DNA of 59,932 nt from Plantago elongata (taxonomy: Eukaryota; Streptophyta; Magnoliopsida; Lamiales; Plantaginaceae), in the NCBI GenBank assembly GCA_036897095.1, contig JAYMSP010000296.1, forward strand, positions 1-59,932, in the 5' to 3' direction. Positions 21,541 through 31,567 of the stretch are shown in pieces. Position 1 is the stretch's first letter. Each line of letters begins with the position of its first letter. The translations under genes and the position numbers were made by a program. Under the pieces are notes generated by a model. It saw only the letters and a program-made list of their open reading frames with translations. It had not been told where the DNA came from and did no database searches.

Positions 21541-24500
21541 ATGTCCAAGCGTGGAAAAGGACGTCCCAAGAAGATCGACTCGTCGCACAAATTGTAAGTA
21601 CTACATTATTATTGTTTCCGGCGTCTTCAAGCATAGGGATAGCACTTAAACATGTTTTAGGCATGTTGGTTCATTCGATTCGATTCGACTATTATTTTAA
21701 TTCGTCAATAAAGATCAAACAAAATCCCAATTTTGATCTTTAAAGGACATAACAAACGAATTCTAGATGTTTTTTTTATGTTTGTACGGTTTCTGGCATT
21801 GTTGTTCTTCCGAGCGAGAAAAAATAAGTGACTCGAAATAAGATTGGTCATGTCTAGGGTTTATAAACTCTGCTACGTGATAATCCACTGTTTTGTTAAC
21901 ACTTCGAAGTAGTTTTTTGCCCCTAATGCTATAAGTGTAATTTGATCCATAGAGTTTGAATGTGCGTGGTTTTCTTTTCTATAAAGTTTCAAATTTCTAT
22001 CCTATTTGCAGCTTGAATTTTGATTTTATTATCAATTCTGAAATTAATTCTCATAAATGCAAACGTCAAGGGAAATAATTCAAACTTTAAAGAGCTAGTA
22101 GTTCTATAATCTAGAGCCGAAAGGTATATTTCAGTTCAATCTATGATACAATATGCTATAGTAACTCATGATATTTTATTGTCGTACAGTACAACATTTA
22201 AAATGTTCAGTACAAATGTGTTACAATATATTGAAACATTAAAACACCCTATACAAGTATATGCTACTTCACAACACATCAAAATCATCATGAAACACAA
22301 CAACGTCTTGTAACATAGCCATCAGTTATAAATTGAAATCTTGGTGGTTGCATTTCACCATCTCTTTTCTTTTGGAAGTTTTTACAGGTTGGACTTTTTC
22401 TCTTGTATAATAGTTTTTGAACAAATTTTACAGTAATGTTTCAGAGTTTGGAGAAGCCAATTGTTTTGATGAGAATCAACCTGCAGCTGAGTTCTTCCAA
22501 ATTTATTTCTCCACTTCATGTTCCCAAAGATTGGTAAGTAATCAAAACATAGGAAAAAAAACAAAAAAATCAGACCAGAAAAACATTGTTTTAACTTTCA
22601 TAATCATATGATTCCACGGTTTTCAGAGAATCCCTCCATCATTTATGAAGAACTTTGATGGATACATACCATCAATATTCACACTCAAGACTCCACCTGG
22701 AACAATGACTTGGCTAGTTGATCCCGAAAAGATCAATGCAGATTGGTATCTCCAGAAAGGCTGGCCACAATTTGTGCAGGATAATTCACTTACACATGGT
22801 GATTTTCTTACGTTTAGCTACGATGGAAAATCGACCTTTTATGTAAAAGTATATGCAACTAACGGTTGCAGAAAGATTTCTGCCAGTGAAGCTGAACGTC
22901 TCCAGGGGAATGTTAAAGCACCTAAATGCAGTTAGTCTGCAAACTTTAGCATCATATGATCCATTCCGCTTTATATTTGATTAACGTGTGAGGGCGATTA
23001 TGTGTGCAGGAAGATCATGGAAAGGCGTGAGGAGGCGAACCACTAGCTCCAATAAGCCCTGCAGTCAAGAGTTCTTCAAAGTTGTTCTCCCTCAACGGTT
23101 GGCTTCAAAAAGACTTGTACGTTTGATAATCTTATATTCATTGTATGAGTTACCTGAAGTGTTCTTTCACAGTTTAAACGTCTGCTAGTCTGTATTGTTG
23201 CTCGGTTTGTGTTTCATTGCGTTATTTGCATCAGTAATTGATTTATGAATGAAATTTTCTTTTGAGTCATTGTTTCTTAGCAATTTTTATTCATCTGTAT
23301 AGCTCATACCACCAGATTACATCAAGCATTTCCATCGGACAATGCCAGAAAGAATAATACTGAAAGATGAAGGCGGAGGTAAGAGTTGGCATGTAAGTGT
23401 GGAAGAATGTCGAGATGGAGTTTATGTTGGAAGTACTGGATGGCAAAGCTTTGTGAATGACAAATGCTTGGGAGTTGGAGATTTCTTGGTTTTCTGCTAC
23501 AATGGACTGTATTCTTATTCCGTGAAAATATTTGGTACGGACGGGTGCAAGAAGGGATCTTTGGATGCCACGAAAAGCGATACCATATGTGTAAAGACTG
23601 AAAAAGAAGACGTAGGAGAGGCTACTGTTGATAAATGTGCTCTTGCATTCGATGAAGGCCCTAGAGAATCGCTTGATGCGAAGAAGAATGCTATGGACCT
23701 GGAGATTGGAAAAGAACATGTAGAAGAACAGAATGTTGTTAAACGTGCTCGTATTGTTAAAGAAAACGATGATTTGCTAAGCCCCAGAGCAATAACAAAA
23801 CTTTCAACAGGTTTTATATATAACTCAGCTTGAATGTATTACATGTCACGACATCTTTGATCCGTCTGTAAATCGAACATGTGTGTGTGTTGTGTGCAGG
23901 CGCATATGAAATCAGAGAGGAGGATATTGTTATGATCGATGATGAACCAGAGGAGATCGAAGGTAAACGTTCAGTCATTCAGGAGATTTCATAAACTCCC
24001 GAATGTGCATTTTCTGGTAATGAATACTTTCATCTGTTAATGTAAGCATGTTATATGCAGGTCCTGGAGAACTGATAGGAAATAATGTGGCTTCTGAAAT
24101 GCGGAATGAGTGCAAAGATTCCACGGTCAAAGACCCTGGAATTCCCAATCATCCATGTTTTGTTTCGTCTCCCGTAAAATGTGGGAAGAGAGGACAAGTA
24201 CCGAGTAATGTGGCAAGTTCTGAGATAATCTGATTGGAAATCTAGTCCATGCTAAACTGCATTTTCTTTCTTTTTCTCATGGGCATGGACAATTGACACA
24301 TCTGTCAATGGCTTTTTCAATTCTGCAGCATATTCCAAAGAACATTATCCGCAGACAAGATGTCCGGCTACTACCAGAGATGGTATTGTGTGATAGTAAA
24401 GGGGAAGAGTGGCCTGTAAATGTCTATAGAGTGAATGATGGCCGTTGGTATATTGGCACCGGATGGACCAAGTTCAGAAGAGAGAACAATATGGCATTAG

Positions 24501-24592
24501 GGGACCACTGCGAGTTCAAGTTCGACACTGAAAGATTCAGCAATCGGATAGATGTACAGATTTTATGCTCTAGAAATAAGAACAGGAGATAG
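21541..24592 (+). CDS. REM-type transcription factor with three B3 domains
   Basis: Eight exons in phase: 21541-21593, 22434-22533, 22627-22930, 23010-23116, 23303-23810, 23900-23962, 24061-24197, 24329-24592; 511 aa. Exon 1 encodes MSKRGKGRPKKID, an AT-hook-like basic motif. B3 domain 1 is at about residues 36-135 (FFQIYFSTSC, IPPSFMKNF, GWPQFVQDN). B3 domain 2 is at about residues 172-275 (FFKVVLPQRL, GWQSFVNDK, GDFLVFCYNG). An acidic linker follows. B3 domain 3 is at about residues 424-511 (HIPKNIIRRQ, GWTKFRREN, GDHCEFKF) and lacks the usual first strand. B3 domains bind DNA; REM proteins act in the nucleus, often in reproductive tissue, but no member-specific role can be named. The exon 7 donor (CAA|GTACCG at 24197) was chosen because it alone keeps phase; without it the frame stops at 24233. 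Confidence 0.85.
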
Positions 24593-25329
24593 ATGATTAT
24601 GTCACAATCTTGTTGTAACATTCATGTAAACACAAATAAACTGAGAATAACCTATCTTAGAGGATAATATTGTAAGAGATGTTTTTTTCTCTGCAAAGCT
24701 CCCAGATGTGAGAGGGTAAGTAGATAAGACCAGTTGAAAAATAAGTTGAGAATCACAAAAAATCTAGCAAGTTTTTCACATAACAGCTAATCAGCCTCAG
24801 GTCTAACAAAACGCGAATCAATAGCAACATGCTTTACATTCCTGCAGTGGGTCGAGACCACATAAATTAGCTCCTAATAGATAAGTTGCAGCTAGATATT
24901 CCTACTGTTGGTTAAAACCACATAAAATTAGTTCCTAGACAGACAAGTTTGAGAGCTGCTCATCATATCTAACAAAAGAGTAGGCTACAGACAAAAGTCT
25001 CATTCTCCCCGAAAAACCTAGGTCCAGTCAACATCACCAGTCAAGAGTTACTCCACAAAACGCCATGGATCAAAGTAATCTGCAACAAAATGTCAAACAT
25101 TATAATTAACACAAGCCGTATAATTGAATGGTAAGATGACACATCAAGACTGATGGACAGACAAGACCATCGTTTCATTCTGTGCAATGGTAAGGAACAT
25201 GTCAAAACAAGTAAATAAATACTCATGAACCATAACTATTTTTAAATTGTAACATCATTGAAAAAAATATTAGGGAGCAAACAGGATCTCGTGCAATTTA
25301 CAAACTCCAGTGAGGTCGGGAAGAAGCAC
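24593..25329. other. Convergent intergenic region
   Basis: This lies between the stop of the B3 gene (+) and the stop of the F-box gene (-) and holds both 3'UTRs. AAATAAA at about 24633 fits a poly(A) signal of the plus-strand gene. On the minus strand a donor (GTAAGT) overlaps the F-box stop, and an acceptor is visible near 25090, so a 3'UTR intron is likely. Confidence 0.5.
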
Positions 25330-27975
25330 TTACCACATAAGTGGTTTGATCCAAACTGGCAGACAATAGTACATCACACGGGAAAATTCCATTTGAAGCA
25401 GAGGCCGCTTAGTATGATCGGCAAAAGAATACACACCCGTGTCATAGGAACCAGGAACAGGAAACTGACTATTAAAAAGTAGTCCAGTCAATTCATACTT
25501 GTCATCAGTGAAATATATGCAGTTTGCAGTGCACTCCGGGTAATCAGATCCACAAATGGCAAAAGAGCGATTATTTCCAACAAAAACAGACCAATTACCA
25601 AGAGTGTTAATCTCCTCCCACTTCTCAGTATGAGTATTCAGCCTGTGAACTTTGAAGCTCAAGGTACTAGGATGGATAGGATAATCAGGCGTAAGCATGT
25701 GCCTAGCTATCACAAATATCTGACCACCAATTTCTAACATGTAAGTCACAACTCTTTCATTGCAGTTATGGGACTCAACCAATGTTGGGATAGATAATGT
25801 CTTCAAGTAATGCCCACTTGAGTCCCCAATTACAACCACTCCAGAATCCAAAATGACGTAAATTTTTCCTCCAAAATACATGACATCCTCAACATGACCT
25901 TCACTCTCATAATGCAGCGAACCCCATCCTTCATCTCCCGGCTTTGCAAAATCCAATTTTCCAAAATGATGGGCAGCAAAAACCATGCAATCACCAGAAA
26001 GTGGATCGCAGGATGGAATAAGTCTGTATACAAATTCATCACGGAAAGTCACAGGATTGATGAACATACTCCCAAAATCTGGAGATTTTTCTAATGGAGG
26101 GAGCAGAATCCGAGCACGTGACAGAGGATCAAGCAAATGGATCTGGTGCTTCTGATTAAGAGTGACCAACCAATTTGAAGATGAACCCCAACAACGTGCA
26201 TCACGTAACTCTGGAAGGTAAATCTCATACACTCTTTCATTGAAAGGACAATAAAATTTGCGTCGGTCCCTCTCTCCCTTCTCAGGTAGCAATACCCATG
26301 GGAGTAATGGACATAGATTCTTCTTATTCTTAAGCAAAGCTACACGCCATGGCTTGCAAGCCATGCCAAATCTGATGAAGTCTTCAGCAAAATGAATCCT
26401 CCCCGCAATATGCACTACGATATCAGTTGGAAGTTTAGACCAAGGTGCCTGGAAAACATGTAACTGAGTGTGTAAATATGAGCACAATCAAACAGTAAGT
26501 TCTAGTAAGAAAGCATTCTCCATTAACAAATAAATTGTACCTAAATCATCTATGAGAGTCAAGGAATGCATTATAGTTATAGGACATACTTTCAAATTTC
26601 ATTATGTGGATAGCTTTCTCAAGAAGTGGAGTAATGCGAATATCAATACCAGTTTGAAATCTTCTGATTAAAAAACATTGGTTCACGAACTGATTTTTTC
26701 AATATAGACTGAAAATGAAATAAGGAAACCTAAGATCCATGGATACACAATCAACATAGATTCGAACCTCAGATGCTGTCTCATTCTCGGAACCTTGATC
26801 CTGACGCATTCCCTGTCGTGATTTGCGACAATCAGTCTCTTTGGCTAACGCTATGAAGTTTTCATTATCCGTAAACACCTCCAGGCCCTTTTCACATAGA
26901 AATTTGGACTCATCCAACAGACCAAGAGCCAGTGACGCTCTCACAGCCCGGTAATATGCCTACATGAATATATCCACAACCAATCATAAATTAGTAACTG
27001 CACACAAAGCATGATGAAAATATGTGCAAATCATAATAACCTTAAAGTTGGTGGAACAGAGTTGAATGGCAGTTTCAGCATCCAAAAATGCTCTTCTGTA
27101 ATTCTCCAAGTAGAGATGGACTTGGGCCCTGTTGGAATACAAAACAGAAGCAGTCTCCAAATCTCCAGCATCCTTTGAGTGAAGAATCCCCAAAGAATAG
27201 TAGCCCAGAGCATCCGGATAGCACTTGCTCCCATTTCGCACACATTCATTTCCCCGTTCCTGCGACGTATCACCAGCACTTCCATTATATACAACCCATC
27301 AGGCAAAATAAAGCATCTTTAACTCTCACTCATTTCATAACAATAACAGAGCATAAAAACATACATACATATGCAGTAACTATTAACCACAAGCAAGTAT
27401 GCAATAGAAAAGGTATCAGAAGTGGCTCATTACACGAAAAAAAGGTATAAATAACCTAATAAATCAAACCAAACCTAAAGGGTCTCATTTTCCAGAAACG
27501 GAACATTTTGCTCGTAAGACAGAAAAAATATAACTCACAAAAAGTATCAAAGAAACCGATTTAGAGTCCATTTTCCAAACCATAAAAGGGCCTCATTTTC
27601 AAGAAGCAGTACATTTTGCTCGTAAAACAATGAAAAAAAATAAACACACACACAAAAAGCATCAAAGAAACCGATTAAGAGTCCATTTTCCAACAATAAC
27701 TAGTGATAGGCAACGAACATGCAACAACAGAGCTACAGAAACAGTAAGGTTAAGCGAAATCTTGGCCGGATTAGCGAACCTAAGCAGTTACTTTACTTAC
27801 TATTAGTAAAGAAGCGTTAGTAAAAGCAAGAAAGCAACACTTAGTAGTGGTTTAATTGGTAAATGATTAAAAATAGTAACATAATAAACAAGAAGAAAAA
27901 CGTGAATGTGATTGTGAATATTTTATTTAAATGATGAATAGTAAAAAATAGGACCTTGAATTTGAGAGCAGCCAT
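25330..27975 (-). CDS. TPR - F-box - DUF295 (KIB1-like) protein, possible gene fusion
   Basis: Reading the minus strand, exons are 27975-27955 (MAALKFK), 27259-27041, 26959-26768 and 26448-25330. All junctions are phase 0, giving 516 aa. Exons 2-3 match the TPR part of TTC4-like co-chaperone proteins (ERGNECV, VLYSNRAQVHLYLENYRRA, AYYRAVRASLALGLLDE) but stop before the TTC4 C-terminal domain. Exon 4 starts with an F-box (APWSKLPTDIVVHIAG, CKPWRVA) and continues as a DUF295/KIB-type beta-propeller-like domain (WLVTLNQ, HLLDPLSRARILLPP). F-box proteins are substrate receptors of SCF ubiquitin ligases. The alternative is two genes: the F-box exon has its own upstream in-frame ATG at 26487. The donor after exon 3 (GAG|GTTCGA) is weak, so the fusion is plausible but unproven. 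Confidence 0.7.
27480..27693 (-). repeat. Tandem duplication of ~108 bp inside intron 1
   Basis: 27480-27578 and 27588-27693 are two copies of one block. Each starts GGG(T/C)CTCATTTT, contains ACATTTTGCTCGTAA and ends GAGTCCATTTTCCAA. Differences are point changes and a longer A/CA tract in the second copy. It lies within the first intron of the TPR/F-box gene. Confidence 0.85.
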
Positions 27976-28881
27976 TAAAAGGAGTTTGAATTTGGCAAGT
28001 GAGTAGAGTTGAACAGTAGAAGTTGTAGAACCCTAGCACACTTGAAAATGAAGTGGCAGATATTATGTTTCCTTTAAGGAAACTGTCTGGTTGTATCTCG
28101 AGCGTTGATTTGCAATATCATTCAACGGCTGGAGGCTTGATGGAGCTGGTGGAAACATCTAGTTCTAGGCCCATTCTGCGATTCTATTTATTTGGTAGTC
28201 CAGACTAAACATTTTTCCCTTTGATTTCTATTACAATGAAACAATTTTTCGTTTTAGCAATAACCCCACAATATAAATTATTTTTCACCACATATATTTT
28301 CTCAAACTCATTCTTAATCACATACTACATATTTTATTAAAAATTGTGATTTTCCAAATTGTTTTGTTCCTACTGGAATGGAGGAAGTACTTCGTATTCG
28401 TAAAATTTTAAGTGGGTGTAAATTAGAATGCAAGTATTTTCAAGTTTTATGTTATAAAATGGACAGAGAGTTATAAATTAAGATAAGATTTAAAATATGT
28501 GGACCCGTTTAGTAAAATTAACTGAGAATGTAACTGGTAACTGAAAAGTTAGCTGAGTAATTAGTTGGTAGTTGATTAATAATTTTTTTTTAACGAGTCA
28601 ACTTGGTCAGCTTCTCAAGCCAGCCAACTTTTTAGCTAGCTTGTTTGAAAAATTGTATTTTTATTTAATGAGTTTTCCACTAAAAAAATGTTGATGAAGA
28701 TGAAAATATAGTGGTTGTGTATTAAACTTGAAAGCATAAGAAATTTTGAGAACAAAATCGCTATTATTAACTCTACAATAAAATGGTTCTGCTTATATGC
28801 ATCACATCTTTATTTTTCTTGCAAAACAGGCACTTGACAGAACAACTCTCATAGACAGCTAACTAACAATTCTTCTTCTTT
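27976..28881. other. Intergenic region with one MITE-like copy
   Basis: This lies between the TPR/F-box gene start and the dioxygenase stop, both on the minus strand. It should contain the promoter of the former and the terminator of the latter. A MITE-like block is at about 28210-28390. No coding potential seen. Confidence 0.5.
28210..28390. mobile_element. MITE-like block, copy 2 (Stowaway-like)
   Basis: The right end, read on the minus strand, starts TACTTCCTCCATTCCAG, a typical Stowaway-like terminus. The interior has CTCAAACTCATTCTTAA and TTTTATTAAAAAT, shared with the other two copies in this window. The left end is approximate (CCCTTTGATTTCTATTACA). Confidence 0.6.
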
Positions 28882-30415
28882 TCAGAGCTTATAGTGATCA
28901 AGAGCATGATCATCATGACCTTTGGTAAGGAACTTCATCACATGATCATTGAACATAATTTCTCTGTAAACAGCAGGACTCTCTTCTGATATCAGCTCCT
29001 TGATAGGACCGTAAAGCTTAGCCCGATTCGTAGGCCCTGAGAAGAAACATGCCACGGAAATTCTTGGCCCAACGAGGTTCGAAGCTGCTCTATGCTCAAC
29101 ACTCTTGAATTTTCCATTTGACAGAACCTACATCAGAACCAACCATAGAGTCAATATAAATGAACCGAAACATGAACACGATGTTGTGCTAAACTACGAT
29201 GAGAAATATGTACCTGAAGCAGATCGCCAATAATTACGACCAAGCCTCCCGGAATCGGATTGACATCGACCCATTTGTCATCATACAAAGCCTGAAGCCC
29301 ACTGGTAACTTGATTCTGCAGAAGAATTGTTATTGAGCCTGAATCAGTGTGCTTTTTAGTTCCAATTGTTAGTTCTGGCTCAGGACATGCTGGATAGTAG
29401 TGGCAATGGAATCGTCGCTCCACTGCGCACTCCATCTCTTTCAGATGATCGGATTTTAGTCCAAGTGATTCGGATAATAGACCTAGCAGGGTGTTTCCTA
29501 AACCCTCAACACGGTTCGCATAGTCCATAGTTGAGTCCCTGCGATCCATAAATCAATGTTAGAAAATGTGCTAGATTTTATCATAAGTTCCATTTTTCGA
29601 CTGGTTACAATAAGTAGATGTATGAAACGCGAAGACGAATTATAAAGAACTGAATCTGAAAGACGAATTACTAGAGGTAATAATCGAGGCCTGTTTGTTA
29701 CATCTAATGCATAAAAGCTGTCAATGTCATTGTACAAAATGTTAGGAATAACCGTACTGCGCCCACATTCGCCTAATTTGCATCCGTTTAACATTAGGTA
29801 ACAACCACGCCACCACCCACATTCGCCTAATTTGCACCCGTTTAACAGTTATACGATCTAACACAAGTTCTAAAACAGAGAAGGCAATGACAAAATGTAC
29901 CTGCAGCAAAGAGGCAACTGCTCGTGAATATTCTGATCAGGATCTGCGAAAGAAACGGACAATGTATCCCTCCACCTCGGAGTTGTGTCCGCAAACAGAT
30001 CATAATTGCTGCTAAACTTGACACTTCTTGTCTGATCACGCGAATAATACTTCCTTTTCTCCTCAACACCCTGATCGTTGAAATCGCTCACACCTTTTAT
30101 CATCCCATCAAGCACATTGATTGGGATCCCATGGTTCACAGCCTGGAAAACTCCCCATGTCTTAGCAGCAATGCTGACTTCTTCAACAATCTGTTTTCGC
30201 CTTTCAGGGTTCAAGATCCCGCTGAGATCAATGACAGGAGGGTCAAGCTGGATCTTCTCGTGAACCGTCTCTTCGGCTAGCTCAGCTTGTGACCTGACAA
30301 AGATCCTGGGGACCTTTTGAACTCCGGAGTCGATTAGGCCTTTCACACCGGCTTGCGTCTCGTCGAACGCCTTGAGCATGTCCGTTCTGTCAGCTGTTTC
30401 CACTCTTCCAACCAT
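28882..30415 (-). CDS. 2-oxoglutarate/Fe(II)-dependent dioxygenase, ACC-oxidase-homologue type
   Basis: Three exons on the minus strand, 30415-29901, 29538-29214 and 29127-28882, give 361 aa, the usual family length. The DIOX_N region has PPVIDLSG and WGVFQAVNHGIP. The iron ligands are H235 and D237 (KKHTDSG) and H292 (VEHRA); R302-x-S304 (GPRIS) binds 2-oxoglutarate. HYYPACPEPELT and the LTKGHDDHALDHYKL-type C-terminus point to the group annotated as 1-aminocyclopropane-1-carboxylate oxidase homologues. That group mostly works in specialised metabolism rather than ethylene synthesis. The substrate cannot be read from sequence. All key residues are present, so the enzyme should be active and cytosolic. 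A TATA element lies about 145 bp upstream of the ATG. Confidence 0.93.
29762..29847 (-). repeat. 54-bp-spaced direct repeat in dioxygenase intron 1
   Basis: A 32-bp block (CCCACATTCGCCTAATTTGC, then A, T or C, CCGTTTAACA) is found at 29762-29793 and 29816-29847 with one mismatch. It lies in the intron between exons 1 and 2. Confidence 0.9.
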
Positions 30416-30558
30416 ATTTATTTTCTCAAGGGTAGTGGTAGAAGTTGAAGTGTTAATGAAGTTTTGTTCAGGTGATGGAGAAGTACTCGATATATAACGA
30501 TCAACGAAGAACAAGAACTTGGGTATTGTTAATGAATGAACAAGAATCTTGATAGTTG

Positions 30559-30566
30559 TATATATA
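30559..30566 (-). promoter_or_regulatory. Probable TATA box of the dioxygenase gene
   Basis: A TATATATA-type stretch about 145 bp upstream of the ATG at 30415 on the minus strand, allowing a 5'UTR of roughly 110 bases. It stands out as a clean match, but AT-rich flanks make chance matches common. Confidence 0.45.
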
Positions 30567-30876
30567 CTCCTATTTCAGCCACGAAAAGTAGTTGGAATCC
30601 AAATAGGAAGAAACTACCGTAGAAAATACATCTAGTGACCTGGTTTGACGGGTCATAAATTAAAATTCATTTATCTTAATACATAAACTTGTAAAATAAA
30701 TTTTTATTAAAATATTATATATTAATTGTGCGTTGTTATATATAAATTGTACATGTTTGTGTATTTGTAAGTTATGTATTATTATAGGCTGCATAATTTT
30801 GTGGGAGAACCTCAAAATTTTCGGACTCTTATGAAAATTTTTCAAAATTATATAAAAAATTTAATCATCATAAAGC

Positions 30877-30975
30877 ATAATAATTTGAGGTTCGGAGATA
30901 TAATTTGTTTTAAATTTTTTAGGTATTATAGAGTGCAATAATTTGAGGGGTCGGAGATATAATTTGTTTTATATG
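30877..30975. repeat. Short tandem repeat, two ~38-bp copies
   Basis: The block TAATTTGAGG, one or two bases, TCGGAGATATAATTTGTTTT occurs at about 30880-30912 and 30940-30973, 60 bp apart. Confidence 0.8.
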
Positions 30976-31340
30976 GGTAGTTTTAAGTCGGAGACTGTTA
31001 TGATCTTGTGACTGCATTTATTTTAAGGTACAGAGAGTTTATAGAATCCTAGAACAGACTTGGACAAGTCGGTGCACTTACACATATGATTAGATGATAA
31101 ATACTACCTAGTTATGATAATAACATCCTAGTCTATCCACAGCACGCCAAAACAAAAGTATTATATTATAAAATCATAAAACTGATTTATTTTTTATAAG
31201 ATACTTCACGAAGTTTCGTAAGCTATCTCCTACATGCATCTCATGTGGAGGGGAACAATGTAGACCCAATATATTCACATGTATAACTACAATATTTTAA
31301 ATAATATTATTATTAGTGAATATCTCTACATGATATTTTA

Positions 31341-31567
31341 CTCTCTTCTCTTTGTTTCATTTAAAATGAAATCTATTTCAAATACACAATTTTTAAAAAA
31401 AGATGTAGTATGTGGTTAAGAATAAATTTGAGATAGAAAAGCACATGCGTGCCTAATAATGTTTAGTTGAAAATGAGTTGTATTGTGAAGTTATTTTCAT
31501 AAATGAAAAATTATTGGTGGAACGTCAAAAACAGAAAATTATTTCACTTCTAGCGATACGGAAGGAA
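31341..31567. mobile_element. MITE-like element, copy 3 (Stowaway-like, TA target)
   Basis: Flanked by TA at 31339-31340 and 31568-31569. The right end on the minus strand reads TTCCTTCCGTATCGC, then GAAGTGAAAT; the left end reads CTCTCTTCTCTTTGTTTC, an imperfect inverted partner. The interior on the minus strand has CTCAAATTTATTCTTAACC, ACATACTACATC and a TTTTAAAAAT stretch, matching the other copies. Confidence 0.65.

Noticed and set aside
27088..27450. 120-aa plus-strand frame
   Set aside because: Antisense to the TPR exon, which has clear homology on the minus strand.
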